Below are positions 46,397 to 56,176 of a DNA stretch of 64,000 nucleotides, in pieces; within the stretch, counting starts at the first letter, position 1, and each line of letters starts with the position of its first letter. A program made the translations under genes and the position numbers. The notes under the pieces were generated by a model that did not search any database, was not told where the DNA came from, and saw only the letters and a program-made list of their open reading frames with translations. The stretch is from NCBI RefSeq assembly GCF_025200925.1, contig NZ_CP104174.1, positions 1,612,001-1,676,000 on the forward strand, given 5' to 3'. This DNA comes from Bradyrhizobium sp. CB1015 (GTDB lineage Bacteria; Pseudomonadota; Alphaproteobacteria; Rhizobiales; Xanthobacteraceae).

Positions 46397-47894
46397 ATGA
46401 AATTTGTAATTGTCGTGCTCGATGGCCTTCGTCCTGACCAGCTAGACGAAGCAGTCACGCCGAATCTCGCCGAGCTGTCCAAAATCGGCCTTCGACTTGC
46501 CCGCCATACCTGATCGTTTCCCAGTGAGACGCGGGTTTCATCGGCCGCGCTGGCCACGGGCGGACATAGCTCGGCCCATGGAATCATCGGCAACCTTTTT
46601 TGGCAAACGGTCGGTCCATCGACGGATCTTCGCTCTCGGCGCTCCTGACGCTCGGCAGCGAACGCGGTGGCGTCCTCACCGCCACTACGATCGGCGAAGT
46701 CTTGGCGGCTCATGGTCGTGCGATGCTGACGATCAGATCTCAGTCGCAGGGCTCTTTTGGACTTTCGAGCTGGGGCAGTTGGCAGACAGGTGCGCCGGCG
46801 TTCTGGGTTCATGACCCATCAAAGTTCAGTAGCACTGCGGCCGTTCACCGCACTGCGTCATCGTTTCCACTGCTCCCTCCCGACGAGCGGCCGGCGCGTG
46901 CTACCATCGAACGTGTCGTCGATCTATTCTTTTCGTTTCTCAAGAAGGAAGCGCTTCCGGAGGTCAGCCTGCTCTGGCTTTCGGAGCCGGACATTACATA
47001 TCACATGTTTGGACTTCAGCATCCTACGGCCCGTGAGGTGCTCCACGAGGTCGATCGGCAATTTGGACGCATTTTCGCTTGGTGGAGCGAGAAAGGAGAG
47101 CGTGAGGGAGTACAGCTTATTCTTGCATCCGATCACGGACACGCCATCATTGGAGAAAAGGTCTCCGTATTGAACCACCTGCAGCGGTCGGGATTCAAAG
47201 TCGGATACGAGCTCACGCCCGACGTAGACGCGCAATAACCGCTCAAAGGGTTGTCAATATTTGGGTCGGGGACAGAGAAGGCCATCTTCTGACAGAGATG
47301 TATCACAGCCTTTCCGAGCAGCCATGGTTTGGCGTGGCTTTCTCACGTAAGGCCGCTGATGGGTCTCCACTTGTCGCCAACACCCTCCCGCTTTCGGCTG
47401 TCATGGCCGAACACCAACGAAGCGCGGATCTGTCGTTTGTTCTCGCCGATTGCAGCGCGGCCAATCGGAACGCTCCGCCCGACGCCGTGTAGTACGATGG
47501 AGCCTATCCGATCGGCGTTGGCATGCACGGCGGGCTTTCGGCGAACGAGCTGTCTTCATTATGCATCCTTGCTGGCAATGGCTTTAAAACCGGAGTTGCT
47601 GCTGTCCCAACCAGCATCGTTGACCTGGTACCGACGATCCTTTCCAGCTTGAGACTGCCGCTACCGTCGACAGTGCAGGGCCGTATCATTGATGAAGCTT
47701 TGCAAGATCGCGAGGACTCAAGCCAGTATGATGTCGAAGATGCGAGCGTCTCAGTTGCCTCTTCAGCGCGCCGGGCAACTGTCTTCCGGGAGCGTTACGG
47801 ACAGCGCCTTTATCTGAGGGGAGCGGCCGTAACGCGGCTGGCCCAGCCGAAGAACGATAGACCTGACGCTAATCCGACGCAGTTGAACACCTGA
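46397..47894 (+). pseudogene. Alkaline-phosphatase-superfamily hydrolase (type I phosphodiesterase/pyrophosphatase-like)
   Basis: The start MKFVIVVLDGLRPDQLDEAV carries the first metal Asp. An in-frame TGA at 46511 follows ARHT, where Arg is expected (CGA to TGA), then SFPSETRVSSAALATGGHSS with the nucleophile Thr and HGIIGNLFW. A shift in a T6 run at 46596-46601 moves to ANGRSIDGSSLSALLTLGSE, WLSEPDITYHMFG (metal ligands) and LILASDHGHAIIGEK. A third lesion near 47235 shifts to ITAQRVVNIWVGDREGHLLT, and a TAG at 47490 interrupts before YPIGVGMHGGLSANELS (the last metal His). Four lesions show long-standing decay. Its neighbours suggest phosphonate metabolism, possibly as a phosphonoacetate hydrolase-like enzyme. 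Confidence 0.75.
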
Positions 47895-47913
47895 ACCACG
47901 GACTATTTGCCCT

Positions 47914-48715
47914 ATGTACCAAGGAAAGCGCTGGGAATTTGTTCGATCGAACATCGAAGAAGCTATTGCGTCGAGCCGATTTCGGCCAGGCGGAAAAGCT
48001 TCCGAACGACGTCGAGCTTGCTCTCAAATATGGTGTCAACCGGCACACCGTAAGATACGCCATTCGGAGACTTGAGCAGGAAGGATTGCTTCGTGTCGAG
48101 CAGGGGAGAGGCACCTTCGTTGTCGAACATCCAACAACCTATCTTCTCTCCCCTCAAACCCGGCTGACCGATAATCTCATCTCGCAAGGCCGCTTGGCAC
48201 GTCGTAAGATCCTGTCTGCTGCAACGGTACCGGCAGACGAGCGGTTGGCCGGCTACCTCGACTTGCAGGCCGGTGACGATGTGCTGCGCATCGACACGCT
48301 GAGTTACCAAGACGAGATCCCGATCGTCATCGCGCATAGCTACTTTCCGGCGAAACGCACTCCAGGACTGCTGGATAAATTCTCTGGCACCAACTCGATG
48401 TCGACAGCTCTCAGGCGCATCGGAATTGACGACTACTCGCAGCAATGGGTGACGATAAGTGCGCGTCTGCCCTTCGCCCATGAGGCGCGCCTGCTTGAAA
48501 TGTCCACTTCGGCGCCGGTCTTCGTCAAAGAGGGCCTTGATTGCTCCGGCCGTGTTCCGATCAAATTTGGCGAGAATGTACTTTGCGCACCAAGAATCAG
48601 CTTCAGATTCGACTTCAAAGAGATTAGTTCCGCGGAGCAGTCGCTTGCAGGAAAGTCTCGATCCGGAAAAGCGCAAGCGAGCAAATCGAAATCATCTGCC
48701 TCCCTCAAGGTCTAG
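47914..48715 (+). pseudogene. GntR-family regulator with UTRA domain (PhnF-like), frameshifted
   Basis: ATG 47914 reads MYQGKRWEFVRSNIEEAIAS, SRFRPGG, then the winged-helix continues one frame over as KLPNDVELALKYGVNRHTVR, YAIRRLEQEGLLRVEQGRGT. The cause is one extra A in the run 47994-47997. The UTRA ligand-binding domain follows intact: RLAGYLDLQAGDDVLRIDTL, SYQDEIPIVIAHSYFPAKRT. PhnF-type regulators of this architecture control phosphonate genes. Without the shift it would be about 266 residues. If the extra base is a sequencing error the gene is functional. Confidence 0.75.
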
Positions 48716-48985
48716 GTCTCGTCCCATTCCCGCGGTCAAAGCGGCTGGGCGCAAAATGACTGTTTCGCTACCACCTCATCGCTTGGGATGTGTTTTCACA
48801 TTGTATGCCGGGACGAGCGCTTGCGTTCTGCTAAGACAATGGGCGCCGCTTTGATTGCGGCCTCCGTCAAGCTTACGGTTCTTGGCCGTTCTTACCCGCC
48901 CGGCCTCAGAGGCTGCCGCGAATGTCGAAGAGGCGCAGCGACAAACCTTCCGTGACCGTCTTGAACTTCACCCTAGGCGATAGGA

Positions 48986-49759
48986 TCAAACGTAGTCGGC
49001 TTCTGCGAAGATGCGCTCGGCGGTACGCAGATCTTCCGCGTCATCGATTTCGTACCACCTGAGCCCGTCGCATCTCACCGCAGCAAGCAGCAAGCCTCGT
49101 GTTTCCACGAGATAGGAAAGAAGCTCCTCGGTGTAGGCCTGGGTAGCTCCGGCCCTGATCATATCGTCTAGGGCCGGAATGACCTCCGTCCGCAGAGTAG
49201 ACGCGGACAGCCGTAACAGATTTATCGTCTTGTAGAGAGGGGGGCCACCCGCGATTAGATCTCGCGCTGTTTGCTTCAAGCGAAATTCTGAAATGAAGCC
49301 AAGATCGGACAACAGGACCGCCGATCCCTGCATCAGCTCATGGAAGGGAGCGACAGCAGCAGCGTTGGGCGCTTCAGTGATGATCAGCTGCCGCAATACA
49401 TTTTCCTCGAAGAAGACGTCGCCCTCAAGAACGAAGTAATCTCCGGAAAGGAGTGCGTCACGCGCCAGCCATAGCGAATAGGCGCTCCCAGTACGGTCGT
49501 AAGCGGAGGATTCGACGTAGTCAATCGTAACACTGCCAAAGCGGCTGCCGCAGGCCTCTTGGATCGCCTCTTTGCGATACCCCACAACGATCGTTACGTG
49601 TTCCACGCCAAGACAGCCAAGATTATGTAGGGCGTTGTGCAGGATGGGGGTGCCATGGATTTGGACTAGAGGTTTTGGGCTTAGCTCCGTGAGCGGCCGT
49701 AGACGAGAGCCCACTCCAGCGGCAAGAATGAGAGCATGCTTGGGAACATTCACAGGCAT
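48986..49759 (-). CDS. Sugar-phosphate-type nucleotidyltransferase (phosphocholine/aminoethylphosphonate cytidylyltransferase-like)
   Basis: The 257-residue enzyme starts MPVNVPKHALILAAGVGSRL with the nucleotide-binding LAAGxGxRL and the PKPL motif in RPLTELSPKPLVQIHGTPIL. A second Asp motif occurs in YFVLEGDVFFEENVLRQLII and the C-terminal Mg-binding pattern in WYEIDDAEDLRTAERIF. Proteins with this layout activate phosphocholine or 2-aminoethylphosphonate with CTP, so that it can be attached to lipids or glycans. The PEP mutase gene 325 bases upstream on the same strand favours a phosphonate substrate (PntC-like), but that is an inference from context. No aminoethylphosphonate transaminase domain or gene is in the window. 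Intact frame. Confidence 0.75.
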   Translation of the reverse strand: MPVNVPKHALILAAGVGSRLRPLTELSPKPLVQIHGTPILHNALHNLGCLGVEHVTIVVGYRKEAIQEACGSRFGSVTIDYVESSAYDRTGSAYSLWLARDALLSGDYFVLEGDVFFEENVLRQLIITEAPNAAAVAPFHELMQGSAVLLSDLGFISEFRLKQTARDLIAGGPPLYKTINLLRLSASTLRTEVIPALDDMIRAGATQAYTEELLSYLVETRGLLLAAVRCDGLRWYEIDDAEDLRTAERIFAEADYV

Positions 49760-50083
49760 TTCAATTCGCTTTCTTCATCCCGCCTATGGTTCTGCAAGCA
49801 TCCTGAGCGCCTCTGTTAAGTGTCAGGTGCCGCAGACTTGTGAGACCACCCCAGAGTTTGAAAGAGGCAGGCATGAATCGTGGTCGGCGTATACACTTGC
49901 ATCAGCCGCTGTGTGTCCGTTCTTGAGCCGTAGGCAAAGCTGTTTTGCCATGTCGAGAGCCTCTCCAGGAGTTTTACGTCGCTGACAGTTCTGTGACACT
50001 GAGCGGGACCGACGAAAGGTGAGGGACTCATCGGCAGATTTTGAACAAAGGAAGCTTCAGGTGACAAACCCTGCTGCCATGGA
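49760..50083. other. Gap between nucleotidyltransferase and PEP mutase genes
   Basis: No gene was recognised in 324 bases. In phosphonate pathways a decarboxylase and a transaminase normally accompany these two genes. No trace of either was seen here. Confidence 0.4.
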
Positions 50084-51010
50084 CTAGCGGGGCTGCAGAT
50101 ATTGCTTTTCGGCCACGGCGAGTTCGTCATACCTCAGGAGCTCGAATATCTCGCAGAGCGGTGCGATCTGAGGCTCAATGCTCGCAACGCTCTCTTGAGC
50201 TGCGATACTATCGCAGGCGCGCCGCATTGCAGCTGCCGCAGCTCGCATGGAGTGGTTGGTCCAAACCACTGTGGAGATGCGCGCATCCCGATAGGCTGAG
50301 ACGGGCGTTCGATAGTATGTGGTCGGAACGATCACGACAGGTAGCCGGTTGCGCCACTCGGTGACGAACGAAAGTATCTCGTCCGCGGTACTCTTTCGCG
50401 AGTGAATCAAGATAGCATCGGCTCCCGCGTCGGCATAAGCGTGAGCACGCAAGATAGCTTCGTTCAATCCGTGCCCGGCGATCAGCGCCTCGATCCTGGC
50501 CACGAGAACAAGAGTTTCGGCGACTGCATCCTTTACAGTCCGCAGACGACCGGAGAATTCATCGATATCGGCGAGCGGATGCCGCTCACCAATGAGCGAG
50601 TTCAGCTTCGGGAAGCAGCTGTCCTCAAGCGAGACGCCTGCTGCGCCAGCCTGACCAAGTTTGCGTGCGAGCAGGCGAGCATTGTTGAAATTGCCGAAGC
50701 CGCCATCCCCATCAACGAGCACAGGTAGCTCTGTCGAGTCCACTATGCGCTCGACGCTCTGGACGAGCTGGCTCCATGAAGCTTCATTGGCATCACGATA
50801 GCCCAGGGAGCTGGCAATCGACAGACCAGACGCCCAGAGCCCCTTGAACCCTGACCGCTGTGCGATTGTGGCGGATAGGCCATCATGCGCTTCCATCAGA
50901 AACGAGAGCTCATCATTCGAGCAGACCTGGACATGAAGCATTTCGGCAGGCGACGGCCGCGCGCATTGATGACCTGCGGTGGGCCGAACGGCTTGTGGTT
51001 GATACTGCAT
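50084..51010 (-). CDS. PEP mutase-like enzyme (isocitrate lyase superfamily), altered EDK motif
   Basis: The protein matches PEP mutase along its length: ELSFLMEAHDGLSATIAQRS, LWASGLSIASSLGYRDANEA, VLVDGDGGFGNFNNARLLAR, VARIEALIAGHGLNEAILRA, YADAGADAILIHSRKS and VVIVPTTYYRTP. PEP mutase makes the C-P bond of natural phosphonates by converting PEP to phosphonopyruvate. The signature EDKxxPKxNS reads EDSCFPKLNS here, so the catalytic-loop Lys is Ser, which needs at least two base changes. The other catalytic residues (Asp pair in DGDGG, Arg in VARIE, His in IHSRKS) are kept. The start is ATG 51010 or ATG 50941 (MLHVQVCSND), neither with a strong ribosome-binding site. The enzyme might have altered activity or be decaying. 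Confidence 0.8.
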   Translation of the reverse strand: MQYQPQAVRPTAGHQCARPSPAEMLHVQVCSNDELSFLMEAHDGLSATIAQRSGFKGLWASGLSIASSLGYRDANEASWSQLVQSVERIVDSTELPVLVDGDGGFGNFNNARLLARKLGQAGAAGVSLEDSCFPKLNSLIGERHPLADIDEFSGRLRTVKDAVAETLVLVARIEALIAGHGLNEAILRAHAYADAGADAILIHSRKSTADEILSFVTEWRNRLPVVIVPTTYYRTPVSAYRDARISTVVWTNHSMRAAAAAMRRACDSIAAQESVASIEPQIAPLCEIFELLRYDELAVAEKQYLQPR

Positions 51011-51546
51011 GCCTAAATCCCGTAAGCCGACCTAGATTGCCACCAATGTCACTGCTCATATCGCTTCGGCGTGATGCCGCTCAATGACCAGCATTGGTAG
51101 TTTATCGGGACCGCAAAGGCTTGCATGATCGCGATAGGAGGCACGCCGAACGCAAAGCTTTCGCTATGGGTTGATTGGCCTCGCGCCTAAGGCTGGAAGA
51201 AGGGTTTTGTATGCAAATGAATGACCTTCCGTTCGCGAGCCTGGTGCTGCGGCCCCCAGCGAGAATTGCCCCCCACTCCTCGGCGGGGGAGGAGCCCTTA
51301 GTGATATCCGGCTCACATAGAGTTTGACGCAAATATCGAACAGCCACGATTGTCGCAATGCTGCTGTCAGGTTGACGACATACGTCGCAAGCCTGTCGAC
51401 AGGGCTGCGGTGGGATGGCAGGATCCGCGCGAATGGCGCGGCAATCGCCGAAGAATTTGTCCTGCCTCGCCGACAGTTTGCTGGCGCCACTGAGTGGTAT
51501 GGCATTTGCTGATGCTTTCCTGTTCTCTGGACTACAGGAGAAATTC
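51011..51546. other. Intergenic region upstream of PEP mutase and LuxR-type genes
   Basis: Frames here have no recognisable products. ATTGGTAGTTTATCG at 51092 looks faintly like one end of a nod box, but the remainder does not fit. The region should carry divergent promoters. Confidence 0.35.
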
Positions 51547-51720
51547 ATGGCGGATAGGCAAGAGGTTGTGCTGTCGGAACGGGAAAGACAGTGTTTGCGA
51601 TGGGTCGAGGAAGGGAAGTCATCCTGGGAGATCGGGGTCATCCTGAACGTGAGTCTGAATACCGTCAACTTTCATCTCAAGAATGCGATGCGAAAGCTGG
51701 AAACATCCACCCGGACTTAG
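51547..51720 (+). CDS. Stand-alone LuxR-type HTH domain (57 aa)
   Basis: ATG 51547 is preceded by ACAGGAGAAATTC, a good ribosome-binding site. The protein is only the GerE/LuxR DNA-binding domain: LSERERQCLRWVEEGKSSWE, IGVILNVSLNTVNFHLKNAM, RKLETSTRT. The KSSWEIG and NTVNFHLKNAMRKL words are those of rhizobial acyl-homoserine-lactone receptors, which normally have a 160-residue ligand-binding domain before it and about 15 residues after. No remnant of such a domain was found upstream, so this is either a truncated quorum regulator or a constitutive mini-regulator that competes for its binding sites. Confidence 0.7.
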   Translation: MADRQEVVLSERERQCLRWVEEGKSSWEIGVILNVSLNTVNFHLKNAMRKLETSTRT

Positions 51721-53560
51721 TGCGTCGTCAAAGCGCGACGTCAGGGTATTATCTAAGGTAACGGCATCGGTGCCGTTGCCCCTAATGCAGATATGGCGAA
51801 GTGTAAGGCGCGACTTTGGGTTGCTCCGGCGGAATGCGAAGCAAATTACGCGCCCGCAGCTGAAGGGCGTGCTTCTATTTCGTCGCCGATCGTCACGGGG
51901 CGCCGTGGACCACCAGGCGAGGTGAGATCGCGGCGCAGAACGCTCTTGAAAGCTCGAGGATCTGTCGGATCCCTGTGTTAACGTTCTGATCGATCCATCC
52001 CCGTGCTGCGGACGCGGCGGTCGGATGCGTGTCCCAAATTGGGAGGCGATCGTAGCGGTTTAGGTACTAAAGTCGTTGTCAGCGGAAAGGCGGTGTAGAC
52101 GGCCTAGGCCGGGCACGAAGACGGCAATGACAGTCCGTGAACCCATTTTCGAAAGCGTGCTGCTGTTAGACGTTGCCCCATACTCTAGCGCTCTGCGCGC
52201 TACCAAGTGCGGGCAATCCTCACGAAGCGTAGCTGGCTCTATGAGCGACCTCTTCGCTGACCTCCGATGCGAATGTTGGGGTCTTCTGATGATGTAGCGG
52301 ATTCGAGATAAGCTAAACATGTTTGCGGCGGAAGCCGCGATCCGGATGTCTGGAAAGGTAGGCGACTCCGAAGTCAAGCTGACTGAGTTGGACCACGACC
52401 AGAGGGCGCCATCAATGATGTGCAAAGTTGCAGTATCGTCGGGCCTCGAGGAGGAGGCGAGGCGTGCAACGCGACTACAAATCGTTGCGCGATGTAGAGC
52501 TCATCTGCATTCTCCGCGAGGTGGGTACGACAGGTGCGGAGCCATTAACGACGCACGCTCCTGCCAAGCTGGTCAAACATTCGAGTTGCAATTTCGTTCG
52601 ATCGCATAGTGGGGAGCCGCCCGCATTGTTCGTGCCGCGGGCAGAGTATCAAGCCGACCACATCGGAGTATCCTCATCACGGTATGAATAGGGGCATGTA
52701 ATCGAACCGCATCGTATAACCGCGCAGGGCCACACCTGACAGGGCCAAGGTTGCGGGCCGGGACAGCTTGAAGAAAGATTCTCTTAAGCGAAGTGCAGGT
52801 CCTTCCGATGCTGTTGGGTCGGGCGAGGTGGAGGACCGTCTCGATGGTCAACCAGGAGCCCGAGTCCATCATCTCGGTATGGGCTGGACCAACGAGGCTC
52901 AAATCCCCTTGTATCAAGATTATGCCTCGGCGCTGACCGCCTATAACGAGATCGATCCCGCTGATGCCGCGTTGAAGGAGGCTGCCCTATGGAGCCGTGA
53001 TGTCGGCCTTTGACGCTTTAGTGGCCCCACTGAACCATACACAGGACATACTCTGGGATCTGCCAGCGGCGACAGCTTCACGCCATGGTCATCGCGGACA
53101 AGAGCTCGGTGCCCGAGAGGACTGACCGAACGAAAAGCATAGCACGGTGGATGACAGACTTCTGTAGCAGGACAGAGGAGCAATATCCAGGTCTTTGGCG
53201 CTGACGCGGTTCTTGCGCACGGCGCAGGCCTAGGAAATCAAGGCATCATATGAGTGGTCCATCACCAGAATGGGGGCGATACAATCAATTCATGTTCTAT
53301 GCCTAAACGACGCTGATGCGAGGGGGGGCGGCGCCAGTCGGCGCGCTGGTGCCCGTTGATCGCTCCGCGGCGGAAAGCGGCGCTTGCTCTAGGCCGCAAC
53401 AGCACCGTCACGGAACAGTTCGCAGCGAGGGTTGCACGAGCCTTGAACCGCCAAGAGGTGTTGCAGCGTAGGCCGTTTCTTGGGCATTTTTACTCTCCTT
53501 GTCTCGAGCGCAATTCTCCCGGCAATCAGTTAACGAACCGAGTTATCGGTGTGACTTCGC
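51721..53560. other. Long stretch without a recognised gene
   Basis: Only weak candidates exist: a plus-strand frame at 52768-53013 ending IPLYQDYASALTAYNEIDPA, DAALKEAALWSRDVGL, and a minus-strand stretch LIQGDLSLVGPAHTEMM near 52900 that resembles the GDLSLVGP motif of sugar transferases in isolation. Nothing else of either family is present. No IS ends were noticed. Confidence 0.35.
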
Positions 53561-53716
53561 ATGTTGCGCAAGGAAAAAGCTCCTCCAACTAGGCAATGCT
53601 TGCAGCCGAGGTGTCGAGATCGCCATGCATACCACCTTGGCATGATGTCGATCTGGCTGCTGATCAATGCGCTGATCGTTGTCCTGATGATGCCCGTCGA
53701 CAAGTCTGCCCGGTGA
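53561..53716 (+). CDS. Small membrane protein (51 aa)
   Basis: ATG 53561 starts MLRKEKAPPTRQCLQPRCRD, RHAYHLGMMSIWLLINALIV, VLMMPVDKSAR. A basic N-terminus with two Cys leads into a single hydrophobic helix. An internal ATG (53642) would give only the helix. I have the impression that similar small proteins are common in bradyrhizobia, but cannot name a function. Confidence 0.45.
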   Translation: MLRKEKAPPTRQCLQPRCRDRHAYHLGMMSIWLLINALIVVLMMPVDKSAR

Positions 53717-54049
53717 CGCCAACCAGGAGAACCTCGCATGCGGAGGTAAGCAGCATCGCTGCGTCCCAGTCTTGCCACTGAAGATCGAAAAAAGCTGGCG
53801 CTGTCTCACAGGCTGTCCGCCGACAGGCTGTGATGTCCGCTTGGCAACCAATGGCGGCAACGGAACATGGCCGTGCAGCCCCCGAACGGCTGAAACTTGC
53901 GACTCCTTAGCCGGCACGCAGCTTGCAGTAAGCGGCGCATGACATAGCGCAAGCCGCGCTATGTCATGCGCTTGCACGGTTTCCGCCGCGTCTGCCTGAC
54001 GCGCCAGGGCCGGCCAGCGTGGCCCGCCGATCTTATCGAGAAAAAGTCC

Positions 54050-56176
54050 ATGAACACGCCACCACTCTTGTCCGCGGTGTTGCCTTCGATTGCTAGCGCC
54101 ACGTCCACGGCGCTTTCAAAGGAGCGAACGGATGCGGCGGTGACTGACGACCCATTCCTTTGGCTTGAGGAGATGGAAGGGCCAGGCGCGTTGGCTTGGG
54201 CTCGCGGCGAGAACGAGAAGACGCTCGGGGTGCTTCAGTCAGATCCTCGCTATCGGCGCTTCTACGAACAGGCGCTCTCCATCCTGCAGGCCAAAGATCG
54301 GATCGCAGATGTTCCATTCGAAGGGGGCGGTTTGGAGCAGTTCTGGCGAGACGAGAATCAGGTGCGCGGCGTCTGGCGGCGCACCACGCGTGAGAGCGAT
54401 CGTAGCCAACACCCAAAGTGGGAAACCATTCTCGACGTGGACGCCTTAGCTGCCGCCGAAAACAGAAATTGGGTCTTTCAAGGTCGCAGCTGCCTTCCGC
54501 CTGAAGAGCGCCGTTGCCTGATTAGTCTTTCCGATGGCGGAAAGGATGCCGTGTCCATACGAGAGTTCGATCGCGCCGCCAAGACCTTCGTCGCGGACGG
54601 CTTTCATCTGCCCGAGGGCAAGCAGGACGTCAGCTGGGTCGATGGTGACACCCTCCTTGTTGCACGGGACTGGGGCGAGGGGACTTTGACGCAAGCCGGC
54701 TACGCTTTTGTGGTGAAGGAGCTCAAACGTGCTCAGCCGCTCAGTGAGGCTCGCGAGATCTTTCGGGGCGAGCCCACCGACGTTGGGGCGTCCCCCTTCG
54801 TGCTTCGTGACAGCGAGGGTCATATTCATGCGACCGGCGCCGCCCGCGCAATCAGCACTTTCGAGTCCGAGTATGTGGTCTTCCGCCCCGATGGGCCCAT
54901 CAAGCTCAATCTGCCGAAGAAGGCCGAGATCGCCACGCTCGCGTGCGGCCGCCTGCTTGTGAAACTTGATGAGGACTGGATACCGTCCGAGGGCATCCGC
55001 TTCACGGCCGGCTCGATGATCTCGTATGACCTCGATGAATGGAAACAGGATCCGTTGCGCGCCAGACCATCGCTCGTCTTTCAGCCTGGGCCCCGGCAGG
55101 CACTGAGCGAGTTCACTCACACAAGGAACTTTTTGATTCTGACGATCCTTGAGAACGTTCAGAGTAAAGCGTTCCTCTACAAGTACGATCAGGGAGCTTG
55201 GTCGGCGACACCGATCCCGCTGCCGGAAGATACAAATGTCAGCCTGTCAGCCACTTACGATGAAGCCGACCGGGTCATATTCACCGTCTCGAGCTATCTC
55301 AGACCAACCTCAGTTTGGTCTTTTTATGCCGAACGCAAAAGCTTGGAGGAATTGAAGAAGGCACCCTCTGCCTTCGATGCGTCGAACCATGTGGTGGAGC
55401 AGCTCGAGGCCATTTCGCGTGATGGCACGTCAGTTCCCTATTTTCTGGTGCGGCCCAAAAACGCAAGGTTTGACGGCACGATCCCGACACTTCTCCATGG
55501 CTATGGCGGTTTCAAGGAGTCGCAACTGCCCTCTGATCTGGGATCGATGGGGCGGCTATGGCTCGAACAGGGCAATGCCTATGTCGTTGCGAACCTGCGC
55601 GGGGGCGGTGAGTTTGGTCCACAATGGCACCAAGCGGCCCAGGCGGCAACGAAGCAGACGACATGGGATGATTTCATTGCCGTTGCCGAGGACCTGATCC
55701 GTCGGAAGATCACTAGTCCGCGCCAGCTGGGCGCGATTGGCGGCAGCCAGGGCGGCCTGCTCGTTGGCGCCGCGATCACCCAGCGTCCCGAGCTCTTCAA
55801 CGCGGCGATCATCGAGGTGCCGCTATTCGACATGCTTCGATACACCAAGCTGGGCGCGGGCGCCTCCTGGATCGGCGAGTACGGTGACCCCGCCATTGCC
55901 GAGCAGCGTGCGTGGATCGAAGGCTACTCGCCATACCAGAAGCTGGTGGCGGGCAAGACCTATCCCGCTCCCTTAATTCTTACCTCCACCAAGGACGACC
56001 GCACGCATCCAGCGCACGGCCGCAAAGCTGCCGCGAAGCTCGCCGCGCTGGGCCAGCCTTACTTCTATTACGAGAACATCGACGGCGGACATAGCGCCGC
56101 GGCCAATCTCATGGAAGATGCGCGTCAACTCGCCCTTGAATACACCTATGCATCGAGGCGGCTTTGTTCTGAGTAA
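54050..56176 (+). CDS. Prolyl oligopeptidase-family serine peptidase (S9)
   Basis: The 708-residue enzyme has an N-terminal beta-propeller (DDPFLWLEEMEGPGALAWAR is the usual opening of S9A enzymes; YDLDEWKQDPLRARPSLVFQ lies in the middle) and a C-terminal alpha/beta-hydrolase domain. The nucleophile Ser566 is in IGGSQGGLLVGAAITQRPEL, Asp649 in STKDDRTHPAHG, and His681 in IDGGHSAAANLMEDA, giving a complete triad. PTLLHGYGGFKESQ and NAYVVANLRGGGEFGPQWHQ are further family motifs. It cleaves short peptides after proline or related residues, most likely in the cytoplasm since no signal peptide is seen. ATG 54050 is used; open codons to 53966 are Arg-rich and unlikely. It stands alone and is intact. 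Confidence 0.85.
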   Translation: MNTPPLLSAVLPSIASATSTALSKERTDAAVTDDPFLWLEEMEGPGALAWARGENEKTLGVLQSDPRYRRFYEQALSILQAKDRIADVPFEGGGLEQFWRDENQVRGVWRRTTRESDRSQHPKWETILDVDALAAAENRNWVFQGRSCLPPEERRCLISLSDGGKDAVSIREFDRAAKTFVADGFHLPEGKQDVSWVDGDTLLVARDWGEGTLTQAGYAFVVKELKRAQPLSEAREIFRGEPTDVGASPFVLRDSEGHIHATGAARAISTFESEYVVFRPDGPIKLNLPKKAEIATLACGRLLVKLDEDWIPSEGIRFTAGSMISYDLDEWKQDPLRARPSLVFQPGPRQALSEFTHTRNFLILTILENVQSKAFLYKYDQGAWSATPIPLPEDTNVSLSATYDEADRVIFTVSSYLRPTSVWSFYAERKSLEELKKAPSAFDASNHVVEQLEAISRDGTSVPYFLVRPKNARFDGTIPTLLHGYGGFKESQLPSDLGSMGRLWLEQGNAYVVANLRGGGEFGPQWHQAAQAATKQTTWDDFIAVAEDLIRRKITSPRQLGAIGGSQGGLLVGAAITQRPELFNAAIIEVPLFDMLRYTKLGAGASWIGEYGDPAIAEQRAWIEGYSPYQKLVAGKTYPAPLILTSTKDDRTHPAHGRKAAAKLAALGQPYFYYENIDGGHSAAANLMEDARQLALEYTYASRRLCSE

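Noticed and set aside
51088..51140. Possible nod box upstream of the PEP mutase gene
   Set aside because: Only ATTGGTA fits. The central AAAATCGATTGTTT part and the ATC/GAT spacing are absent.
52573..52917. Sugar transferase gene, from the motif LIQGDLSLVGP
   Set aside because: Only this one motif matches. The neighbouring catalytic residues and membrane helix of such enzymes are absent, and the usual Arg-Pro after GP is missing.
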